Below, piece after piece: positions 1 through 8,536 of a stretch of 25,000 nucleotides of DNA (the stretch's first letter is position 1; every line of letters starts with the position of its first letter). The stretch is taken from contig JAHBMJ010005843.1 of assembly GCA_018398765.1 (NCBI GenBank), positions 9,933-34,932 on the forward strand, given 5' to 3'. The notes below the pieces were generated by a model. That model made no database searches and was not told the DNA's origin. It was given only the letters and a program-made list of their open reading frames with translations. Made by a program: the position numbers and the translations under genes. Source of the DNA: Chromera velia. Lineage: Eukaryota; Sar; Chromeraceae.

Positions 1-480
1 CCCCGTGAGAAAAGCCGTAGAACCCCTCCTCCCCAAAGAAAAAAGCCCGGAGATGCAGCCTGTCGCTTTTCGGGGCCACTGACGCACGCATGCATAACGA
101 TGCGGGTTCATGCACGCTTTTCTGGACCATTTGGGATGAGATCTTTCCGGAGCTTTTTTTTAGCGAAAGATACCGTGCATGCATGGGCTGGGATATTTTT
201 GTTTTATAAGTGCCCCCTGCTTTGCTTTCCGGGGCCAAAATCAGGTAATCGGGTCTGAAGTCCACGTGACACACGCACATTTGGCGCACATTCAGCCTTT
301 TGGGACCAGGTTTTTGCCGAAAGACAGCGTGCATGCACGTGGGCTGGGGTATTTCTGTTTTCTAAGTGCCCCCCGCTTCGCTTTCCGGGGCCATTTCACG
401 ATGATTTCGTGTGAAAGACTTCAGAACAGATCTGACGTAAGCAAGCTTACAAACGGCCCCGGAAAGCAAGAAAAATGAGA
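1..480. repeat. Dispersed repeat, copy A (left end cut by window edge)
   Basis: This block aligns in the same orientation with positions of about 7712-8216. Shared stretches include the run ending in a C-rich tract and AAAAAAGCCCGG (near 40-50 and 7733-7744), GGTTCATGCACGCTTTTCTGGACC (near 105-130 and 7799-7823) and GGCGCACATTCAGCCTTT (near 284-302 and 7910-7926). Copy A has one extra unit of about 60 bp (176-237) that copy B lacks at that place, and a second unit at 334-393. No ORF here looks like a real gene: the small open frames over the units are a by-product of the repeat. It may be a non-autonomous mobile element, but no complete ends are visible. Confidence 0.8.
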
Positions 481-529
481 ACTTCACGATTGACGCACGC
501 AGGCCAGCCGATCGGGTAGTCGCGCCGAC

Positions 530-542
530 CCCCCCCCCCCCN
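530..542. other. Poly-C run with an ambiguous base
   Basis: A C homopolymer runs to position 541 and is followed by an N at 542. The length of the run and any reading frame crossing it are therefore unreliable. It probably marks an assembly or sequencing problem. Confidence 0.9.
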
Positions 543-604
543 TGCGGGAAAAGCCGCAAAACACCCCTAAGAAGGCTTCCTATGGTTGATCCGGAACGGC
601 TGTC

Positions 605-720
605 AAAGCCTAGATGCCGAAGGCACCCGGCTGTCAAAGCCCGACCGTGCTGAAAGCGCGGCCACGCCAAAGCCCGACCGTGCTGAAGGCGCGGCCATGC
701 TAAAACCTGACCGTACCGCC
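605..720. repeat. 33-bp tandem repeat, about 3.5 copies
   Basis: Two near-identical 33-bp units at 636-668 and 669-701 begin AAAGCCCGACCGTGCTGAA. They are flanked by diverged partial copies at 605-635 and 702-720. The unit is GC-rich, and 33 bp keeps frame, so an open frame runs through it, but nothing else suggests coding. It sits just beside dispersed repeat copy A. Confidence 0.8.
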
Positions 721-1636
721 CCAAAGCTTACAGCTCTATCAGCTGTTTGCATCTCCATTATGCATTTCGGTGCAAAAGCTGTCTGAAAAACGTCTCAGTT
801 TCTGGCCTGTTACTGTATGTCGGTCCGCTACGGTCAGCACTTACTCTTAGGCTGGCAAATTCGGTCTGACCGTGTCTGTGTACTTTTCTTTTCCCAAAAT
901 GTCCGGTGGGTAACAATACACTCCAAAACGTTGTTGACGACATCGCGGGCATATCTGGTGGCAGACTGTGAACGATGTTCCAATTTCCAATACTGCTAGC
1001 CATAACGTTCTTATGGGTCCATGATTCATACGTACAGCACTGTTAGAGTTTTGAGGGTAGAGACTTTTTTGAAGCGTTTGCTAGCTTTATTCTATTTTTA
1101 TTCTCTTTTTCATCAGCAGAGGCAATGAACTGAATGATTGTATTGACTCCAAGACTGGTAAGCCAAAAGAGCCAACCATTGCTAACCGATGAAGTGCAAT
1201 CTTGTTGAGCTGCTGCTAATCGTTTGACGCAGGAATCGCTGCGACCAGCACACACGCCTTCAGAAAGAGAAAGCATATTGGAGACAGAGATAGACAGGCT
1301 CTCGCCTTCAATGCTTTTACTGGTTGACATGGTAACTGGGCTTCGAGAAGCAATGAACAGTTGGAGACTGGCTTTCATACTTTCAATCTGATGCATCGCC
1401 TGTAAGCAAAAACAGAGCCAGCTCGCCATTGGTTGATCCTGACGTATTTCTTGAAAACGCAGTGAATCAAAAAAGAGTTAAAAAAAAACAGAAAGGGAGT
1501 CTCAGAAAGAATGGGATACAGCCTAGAGCACAGCAGGTGCCTTCTTTTAATACAGAAAGAGAGGAGAACGCTAGAGAGAACGAAGCATCAGACTAGTATG
1601 TCAGACATAGAATCGCTTGATTCTGCTGTATATGCG
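721..1636. other. Spacer between repeat block A and the retrotransposon
   Basis: I see no recognisable gene here. The only sizeable open frame is the weak 128-codon minus-strand ORF listed separately. Positions 1420-1600 are A-rich, with no clear repeat or RNA gene. Confidence 0.6.
1043..1429 (-). CDS. Weak hypothetical ORF, 128 aa
   Basis: The protein is not recognised. It starts at an ATG and has a helical N-terminal half rich in Met, Ser and Gln, one hydrophobic stretch around residues 84-103 (starting GWLFWLTSL) and a Lys-rich tail. There is no conserved motif and no splice site of the GTCRGT/TGCAG type seen in this window's genes. An ORF of this length can arise by chance in about 900 bases of spacer. 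It could also be the remnant of a gene or transposon downstream of the copia element. Confidence 0.2.
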   Translation of the reverse strand: MASWLCFCLQAMHQIESMKASLQLFIASRSPVTMSTSKSIEGESLSISVSNMLSLSEGVCAGRSDSCVKRLAAAQQDCTSSVSNGWLFWLTSLGVNTIIQFIASADEKENKNRIKLANASKKSLPSKL

Positions 1637-1902
1637 TCTTAAAAGTATACTAGTTTGAATGCCGTCTACTTGAGTCACTACTTTCAGTAAGTCTGAGTTC
1701 ATGTTCATCGGCTACGAAGATCGGCTATCAAAGAGGATCTTGCCGTTTCCTCATAACAATCGTTCGTATAAAGGCATGCATGAATTCATATGCATTCGCA
1801 TTTGAAGAGACCATACATGCATGCGTGCAGCTTGATCGAGCGGTGCGCAGCCCGTCCAGTGCCTTCGGCCGGAGGCCTCCCGCGTGTGCCCCACATCTTA
1901 CA
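1637..1902 (-). repeat. 3' LTR of the copia element (left copy)
   Basis: This 266-bp copy matches 6896-7167 along its whole length. In minus-strand orientation it starts TGTAAGATGTGGGGC and should end in CA, but here the last bases are GA, so the terminal CA is mutated. The plus-strand reading has TCTTAAAAG where the other LTR has TGTTAAAAG. Confidence 0.92.
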
Positions 1903-1915
1903 ATCACCCCCTTCG
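1903..1915 (-). promoter_or_regulatory. Polypurine tract of the copia element
   Basis: Immediately inside the 3' LTR, the minus strand reads GAAGGGGGTGAT before the LTR's TGTAAG. A purine-rich run at this place is the expected primer for plus-strand DNA synthesis in LTR elements. Confidence 0.7.
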
Positions 1916-1941
1916 GAGGAGAACAGGAATCGACTTCGAAC

Positions 1942-4900
1942 TCATTTGCATGGAATGTACTTTATCTGTCTGTCTGCGCGCATCGATTTTATATGCATCC
2001 ATTTTACCTTTGCATGCAAGTCATCGAGCTGCTCAAGAACATACTCCAAGTTTTTGAACGTGCCTTGCATCTTTGGTTCTGATTCACATCGGCCAGAAGC
2101 CAACTGCGCAAGGAGTGGCTGACTGTCAGTGAGCATACACATACGAGCAGCGACACCCCACAATTTTTCAATGAAATGCACCCAACCAAAACCATTCTTC
2201 ACCCCGTCATAAAATGTAAGCAATTCAGCGCTCGTTGTCGAACCGAGCTTTCGATCACATTTCTTTGACTTCCAGGCAAACAGGTTTGATTCATCATTTC
2301 TTTCTTTGTATGGTCATACTTTAGCTGCATGCCGACAAACCCATGAGTGCCCCCGTCATCAACCCTTTCTGGCTCGTCCATTTTGAACTGCTCAAAGAAG
2401 AAACAGAAGGACCAAAAACAAGAAGGTCATCAACATGTATCAACATTAATGCATTTGGTCTACCTTTGCTGTCTTTCTTTACAAGAATTGATTCGCTAAT
2501 CTCACTCCACCCATTCTTTTTAGCTTGGCTCTTGAAGTGCCTCATATAGAGATGAGGCCCATCAGCCTGTCCGTAAACGACTCTGAGAGTCTTCACAATG
2601 GAACCAGCAATAAGACCTGGATAAACATGAAGGGGAAGGTCAGAAGGGAGCTCGACCCAGAGTGGTGTGTCTGTCGGTGCTTGTAAAAAACTTGTGCGGA
2701 TGTCTGTCTTTGCTGATTCCCACCCCTGACTCAGAGTAAAAATCAAAGCAAGACAAAGTTGGCTCTGCTCAGCAGTGCCACTGTACGTTTCAACCAAAGT
2801 GAAGTCTCTTTTATCTTGAAACCCTTTAAGGACCAAACAAGACTTTGCAACTCTTCTTCTGTCTTTCAGTTTCCATGTCCTCACCCACTTCAGCTGCACA
2901 CTTGGATGTGTACCTTTCTTACTGAGAGAAGAGACATCAAGCACCGAACATTCAAACCATCTCCTCAGTTCCTTTTCATCTGCTTCGTGGTGCAAACCTG
3001 ATTTGATTTCCTTCTCGGTTGCTGGGACCTGTCCCTTCGCTGCATTCTCCTTCACTTCACCCAAATACACTCCCCGCTTATGCATAGAGAGAATAGAAGA
3101 AAGGATAGAGTCAAGAAGATCACTTCGCTCATCTTCCTTTTCTTTCTGTCTTTCTTTTCTCAGCTGGGCTATTCTGCCTGACTTTCTCACTGACTCTCTT
3201 ATTCTGGAAATCCCCAGGGCAGCCGCTGCTCTGTCTGCCTCTTCGTGAATCTGTCTGCGCAGGGCCGCAAACGCACCTGTCGGCTCATCCTCGACCTCGT
3301 CATCTTCAGAATTGGAGTCAATCTCTTCTGCCTCTTCAAGACCTAGATCTACAGGGGAGCCTGGGGGAGCCAAGGCGTTCTTTCCGAAAATAGAGTCTTT
3401 ATCTGACCACTCGGATAACTCTGCTGCCTCTCACTGCGTCTCGTCTCTCACTCCATCTCCAGCCCTCATTTTAACTTCGTCTGCACCCCCCACTACTGAA
3501 TCTTCAACCTCTGAAGCAAGGTCGCTGGACAATTGCTGCAGGGATTTTGGGCTGAGAGAAAGATCAGGAGAAATCTCAAAGCGCTTCATCACTTCTTCAG
3601 GCTTCACCTCACACATGCTCTCATAGTTCAGCTTGCCTTCCTTATCAAAGGAAAAACGGGAGACGAGAAGCTGTCTGTTGACTGAGGCTTCTCTAAGAAC
3701 GTGAGCGGGAAAGAACGCCCCGTCTTGCTTCTGTGCAATGATTCCTTTCAGGGAATGGGACTCAATTGGGGCAGCAGGTGTATCTGCTTCTGCTTCTGCT
3801 GGCGGCTTTCCAGGGGCGGAGAAAGGCTCTTCAACCTCCTCACACTCATCTGACAAGACCACTCTCTCTCTTTGGAGCTCGAGCTCTTCAAGTCCTTCTT
3901 TCATACGCTTTTGCACATCTCTGGTCTCAGCCACTCCTTCTTTTCCTTTAGCGCCTTCATACTCTGCAACGCCATTCCAATATTGTAGAGAAACACGACT
4001 GGGGTGGACTTTCAGGGCCTTCCACTGACCTCTCTCTCTGTACATAACAAAAACAACTTTAGGAGAAAGGACACCGCTAAAAATAGCAAAAACTAGCTCA
4101 CCTTGACGCTTCCCCCCCCCACGGTTGCCTCTCGGATCGATAACTTTTACTTTATCTCCGAGAGAGCGCGGGAAAATACCCGGTTTGAACCCCTAGACTG
4201 CTTTGTGGGAGGAGCAGCCACGAGACACAGAGGCAGTCTCGTTGAGCTGTTGTGCGACTCCTGAGGTAAAAGCAGGCTATGTGTAGAGAGGCACACGTTT
4301 TTGCAAACAGAACTTCAGCAGGGCTCTTTTGATCACCCTGTTTTTCCTTTCAACTGCCCCCTGCGACTCAGGTGTATAGGGAGCACCGGGGTCTCACGCT
4401 GCCCCCAGAGACCGAATGGCAGCCTGGTACTCTTCTCCTTGGAACTCCCCCCCATTGTCTGTCACGACTGCCTTTGGTAGTCCTTTCCCGCACGTCTCCT
4501 ATCTCCTTCCCCATGAGAGTAAATGAGAGGCTGTCTCGCTCTTTTAGCATAAAGGACGGAGGGAAACATACCCAATGACTTCATCTACGATTACTGATAG
4601 GTATCTGTACCCCCCTCTCCTGACTGTCTTCAGTTCAGTAAGGTCATGAAATATTCGTCTGTTGAAAAGAGACGATGGAGAGACGAATGAGCGGCTTCCT
4701 TCTGTTCTGCCTGGGGAGAGCTTCTCTGATTCTTTCTGTCCAAAAATCTGTACGTTTTCATTGAAACGAACTCTCTTTTCTTGCTTGTTTCTTCCTGCCT
4801 TTGGCTTTCTATCTTTCTCTTCCTTTCTGTCTCCGTTTTCCTCTTTCTTCTTCGTTTTCTGCGGAATGCTTCTCTTTGTCAAATTCAACAATGAGCACTC

Positions 4901-5539
4901 TACGCATCTGTTGCCTGTCTCTGTGCACTCAGAAGAAGAAAAACCTTTCACACCATTCTCAAGAAGAGTCAACTTGGGGTCCTCCCCTACAGCGTGTCTG
5001 AAGCGAAGATGAAAAAGAAAAAGAAGTCTGTCTCTCTCGGCCTGACTCAAAGAGCTCACTTTACTTCCTGAGAGAGCAGAAAAAACTTTCTGAGGGAGAG
5101 AAGAAGTAACAGCAAGAGAGACAGCAAGCGAACGAGCACATGCAAACGCATTGATCATGGGAAGTTTATCACTCCACCTCATTGGCGTCTTAAATTTTCT
5201 TTCTTCTTTGTCTCCTAGCTCCACCCAACCGTTCTTGCAGAACCTTGATGGAACTTTTACGCAGCCAAACAATGGGGGACGCACTCGAGAAGAAACGATC
5301 CCTTCAAGCGCCGCTATCCTCACCTGTCCATGCAAGGAAGGGAAAGGAATGTGCAATTTCTTCACTATGACAGTCATATTTTTCAATTCTGCGTCATCTG
5401 AAGCAAGCTCAACATCAACCTTTCTATCTATGTCTTCGACAACAAAGGCTTCAAAATATGGAGGGAAAAGAGAGATATTAGCACCTGTATTTATGACCAT
5501 ATCGAACTTTCCTTTCTTAGAATGGAAACTCTTTTTCTA
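1942..5539 (-). pseudogene. Broken pol: protease, integrase, RT and RNase H
   Basis: Reading right to left: an aspartic protease active site near 5490 reads NTGA where DTGA or DSGA is expected. Integrase follows, with an H-x4-H...CVEC zinc-binding motif (about 5011-4895), a first catalytic Asp in FHDLTE, and DNGGEF near 4447-4462. RT (about 2971-2407) has TDIRTSFLQA and HVDDLL. RNase H (about 2300-1990) has WKSKK and LTDSQ. One minus-strand frame covers everything from the protease to RT, broken only by in-frame stops at 5537-5539, 4544-4546, 4499-4501, 4394-4396, 4277-4279, 4193-4195 and 3431-3433. A frameshift follows the RT motif HVDD near 2400. Most of the linker between RT and RNase H is missing. 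Confidence 0.93.
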
Positions 5540-5655
5540 GTAAGCAGTAGCACAACAAATGACAGCAGCTCGCAAACGATCACAACGTCTGGCAATGTTT
5601 ACATTCGAATACTAAGCTGACCAATTTAAAAACCCTATGAGTCGGAATCAGAGGA

Positions 5656-6866
5656 CTAAGCCCTCTCTCTTCTCTTCACAGCCGCGTTGCCCGCCTTCTC
5701 GGGTCTTCTTTTCTTTGGGTTTCTGCACATGGATGGCAGATGCCCCTTCTGGTTGCACTTATTGCACTGCACTCCAAGTGCTGTGCAGTCTTTCATCCAT
5801 TCATGCCACTTTTCCCCACATCTGCCACACTTTTTTTGGGACTCCGAGTCGGACCTGTCACCCTTGTCTGACTGAGCGCTCTGAGAGTCGAGCTCTCGTC
5901 TCTTGGGTGACTTTCCCCTGGCCAAGGCCTTCTTCCAACCCCCTTGCTTCTCTGAGGACCGCCCTGCATGGGCAGAAGAGGATGAAGGCTTAAAAGCAGA
6001 GGAGCCTCTCTGCATGGCTGCCTAGAAGTTGGCCAGGATGATGGCCTGCTTCCAGATGTCGGTGAACTTCATTTTATTGAGGTCGGCACCTTTATCTGTG
6101 TTGAGCATCTTCTCTACGATGCGATGATAGATCTTATCCCACTCCTCTGACGTGGCAATCTGTCGGAAGCTGCTTGTACACTGCTCCTCATCCGGGAAAT
6201 AGTGGGCGTTGTTCACCTCTGTCAGCACTTTCTGGTACACCTGCATCGCTTCGAGAAGATTGGATGCACCCCCTCTCTTCAACCCCTTAAACTTCTTCTT
6301 CATGGACTCCTTGTGATTTACCTCTGGAACGAGGTATATTCTGTGCAGATAGATGAGAAGATTGAGACCCTTAACACCTGCTGTTGCTGTTGTCAACGTG
6401 TTAAGGTCACGTTGCATCTTCAAGAAACCCGATTTCTTGGTAGCATAAAGGAGGCCGGCATACCATTGCTGCTTCTACATCCAATGAAGGGAGTAGATGA
6501 CGGGGAGAGGAAAGTCTGTGCCTTCCTTGCATGGTTATTCGACCACAGCCAGAAGTTTGCCTTGTGGTTGCCCTGAGAGTCCTTAGGAATCTCAGTAATC
6601 CAATCTAGTTGACCTTGCCTGAAGGTGAGCTTCATGCCCGAGCCTTACCAGCTTTCCTCTCCGAACAGCTTCACAGTGTGTTCATTCTTCTCATGAGGAT
6701 TGAACCACACAAGGGAGGAAAACAGTTTTTCTTCCTTCTTCTGGGCCTTCTCTGAGTCTGTGATAGGGGCAGTAGATGTAGCTCCCCCGCTCACCAACTG
6801 CTCGAGTTTCACTACTCCACCACCGGAGGAAGAAGAAGAAGAACCGAGATAGATTGAGATCAACAT
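5656..6866 (-). pseudogene. Broken gag with two zinc knuckles
   Basis: The segments 6645-6866 and 6420-6635 share a frame separated by a stop at 6645-6647. A frameshift near 6420 leads to 6022-6423, and a stop at 6022-6024 separates this from 5656-6015 in the same frame. The middle part resembles a copia-type capsid region, predicted mostly helical with LLEAMQVYQKVL. The last part is basic and Ser-rich with two CCHC-type zinc knuckles: CGRCGEKWHEWMKDC (CX2CX4HX5C) and CNKCNQKGHLPSMC (CX2CX4HX4C). Gag would package the element's RNA in virus-like particles. It precedes pol, which lies in a different frame about 115 bases downstream. Confidence 0.9.
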
Positions 6867-6895
6867 CCTCTCGGTTCCTCGCCGGAATCACTAAT

Positions 6896-7167
6896 TGTTA
6901 AAAGTAGACTAGTTTGAATGCCGTCTACTTAAGTCACTACTTTCAGTAAGTCTGAGTTCATGTTCATCGGCTACAAAGATCAGCTATTAAAGAGGATCTT
7001 GCCGTTTCCTCACAACAATCGTTCGTGTAAAGGCATGCATGAATTCATATGCATTGAATTTCACATTCGAAGAGACCATGCATATATACGTGCAGCTTGA
7101 TTGAGCGACGCGCAGCCCGTCCGGCGCCTTCAGCCCCAGGCCCCCCGCACGTGCCCCACATCTTACA
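6896..7167 (-). repeat. 5' LTR of the copia element (right copy)
   Basis: This 272-bp copy has intact ends on the minus strand (TGTAAG...TTAACA), as expected for an LTR. Relative to the left copy it carries a 6-bp insertion near 7057 and scattered substitutions. It should hold the element's promoter, but I cannot identify a specific TATA element. Confidence 0.93.
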
Positions 7168-7194
7168 TATACACCGCCTGCATTTGACTGCGCA

Positions 7195-7540
7195 GCCCGT
7201 TCCGCGAACAGAAAATTTAATATGAGGAGAAATAAAATTAAAAGCTTTAAACTAATTTAAACTTCTTTAAACGATATAATTGCATCATAAAAAGCAATTT
7301 GAAATTCAGTTCAGATAAAAAATTTTATTTTAAATTTCATTTTACATATTATTTCAATTTTTTTATAGTAGATGGTTTAACTAGTAGTTTAAATTAAATT
7401 TGAAAGAGCCAAACGGATTTTGGTGGTTTAAAATTATTCTAAAACGGATCTTAGTGTCTTAAAAAGCCTTATCTAGAAAAGCAGTGAAGCATCAAGGGGA
7501 TAGTTATAACATTTTTAAGCTACTATGGGCTGGAGCTGTA
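7195..7540. other. AT-rich spacer, no gene
   Basis: This A/T-rich DNA has repeated TTTAAA and AATTTAAA words and no ORF of note. It separates the retrotransposon from repeat block B. No RNA gene or terminal repeat is seen. Confidence 0.7.
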
Positions 7541-7545
7541 TTGCA

Positions 7546-7641
7546 TACTAGAAAGAATTAGCTTTCTATCGTCGGAGCCCTGATAATATTGTATATTAGA
7601 AAGAATGAGCTTTCTATCACCAAAGCCTTGGTGCTGAAGGT
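7546..7641. repeat. Two 48-bp tandem copies, each with a small hairpin
   Basis: Copies at 7546-7593 and 7594-7641 each contain AGAAAG, a 6-base loop, then CTTTCT, giving a 6-bp stem. They lie just upstream of dispersed repeat copy B and may belong to the same element. Confidence 0.6.
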
Positions 7642-8216
7642 GTCAGCCTGCCAAAGCCCGGAGTTTGATTGACAGACCATAGAATCACAGGAAGGCTTCT
7701 TGGGGGTACCGCAAAACCCCTCCTCCCCCAGGAAAAAAGCCCGGGGATGCAGCTTGTTGCTTTCTAGGGCTACTGACGCACGCATACATGACGACGCGGG
7801 TTCATGCACGCTTTTCTGGACCATTTGCATAGGGCAGGATCTTTCTGGGGCCTTTTTTTGGTGAAAATCGGGTAATCGGGTCTGAAGTCCACCTGACGCA
7901 CGCACATTTGGCGCACATTCAGCCTTTCGGGGCCGGGTTTTTGCTGAAAGACAGCGTACGTGCATGCACGCACGTGGGCTGGGGTATTTCTGTTTTCTAA
8001 GTGCCCCCCGCTTCGCTTTCTGGGGCTATGCACGCACGTGGGCTGGGGTATTTCTGTTTTCTAAGTGCCCCCCGCTTCGCTTTCTGGGGCTATGCACGCA
8101 CGTGGGCTGGGGTATTTCTGTTTTCTAAGTGCCCCCTGCTTCGCTTTCCGGGGCCATGCACGTGGGCTGGGGTATTTCTGTTTTCTAAGTGCCCCCCGCT
8201 TCGCTTTCCGGGGCCA
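7642..8216. repeat. Dispersed repeat, copy B
   Basis: It matches copy A (1-480) in the same orientation, starting strongly near 7712 and ending in the four tandem units at 7965-8216. Near 7689-7707 it has AGGAAGGCTTCTTGGGGGT. This corresponds, inverted and with about one mismatch in the core, to 563-582 of block A, hinting at terminal inverted repeats of a non-autonomous element. That core is itself nearly palindromic, so the hint is weak. Confidence 0.75.
7965..8216. repeat. Tandem array of 64/64/64/60-bp units
   Basis: Four units begin at 7965, 8029, 8093 and 8157. Each contains GTGGGCTGGGGTATTTC, then CTAAGTGCCCCC, and ends near TTTC(C/T)GGGGC. The last unit lacks four bases (CGCA) and is 60 bp. 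Single 60-62-bp copies also occur at 176-237 and 334-393 in block A. Near-identity between neighbours implies recent expansion. The 64-bp period breaks frame, so the array is unlikely to be coding. Confidence 0.93.
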
Positions 8217-8536
8217 TTCTTGTCGCGCGGTCGAAATCGGCAATTGTCAGGAACTCGGATTTTCTCGCGGCTGATTTATTTTCAATGATCGAATCTTTTC
8301 GGTGACTTGTCAGACTGGCCCGGAGTTCAATCCTCCAAATCTGCCGATCAACTGAGGAAGCTGTCAGTTGGTCGATTGATCTGTGTGCTCTTGCACCTTG
8401 GAAGTTCTCCTTTGGACAAGGGGATCTCCTACGGGTTGTCGATTTGTTTTGTGTCCAAGTAAATCTGAGGAGACAGGCGACTCTCTGTCTCTGCTTTTTT
8501 TGAACCAACTAGCCAGAGCTGGACCTGCCCAGGTAT

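Larger units (their letters stand above)
1637..7167 (-). mobile_element. Degenerate Ty1/copia LTR retrotransposon
   Basis: The element is about 5.5 kb and is bounded by two direct LTRs (1637-1902 and 6896-7167). Reading on the minus strand, the order is gag with zinc knuckles, protease, integrase, reverse transcriptase and RNase H. Integrase before RT is the Ty1/copia (Pseudoviridae-type) order; Ty3/gypsy has the reverse. It is inactive: gag has frame breaks and stops, pol has several in-frame stops, a frameshift and an RT/RNase H deletion, and the protease active-site Asp is lost. The five bases outside each LTR (1632-1636 and 7168-7172) do not match, so there is no clear target-site duplication. 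The LTRs differ by scattered substitutions and a 6-bp indel, so the insertion is not recent. No TGG-type primer-binding site follows the 5' LTR. Confidence 0.95.

Noticed and set aside
2321-6866. Reassigned stop codons (UAA/UAG read as sense), since most in-frame stops in the retroelement are TAA/TAG and the host ORFs end in TGA
   Set aside because: The element also has in-frame TGA stops and frameshifts, and about 1575 codons of the two modelled host genes contain no internal TAA or TAG. Ordinary decay explains it.
7965-8216. CRISPR-like array
   Set aside because: The units abut without unique spacers, and the genome is clearly eukaryotic.
8001-8288. Protein-coding repeat gene over the 64-bp array (repeated GLGYFCFLSAPRFAF peptide)
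   Set aside because: The unit length is 64 bp in three of four copies, so the frame is lost between units, and the same peptide appears in isolated repeat copies with no gene context.
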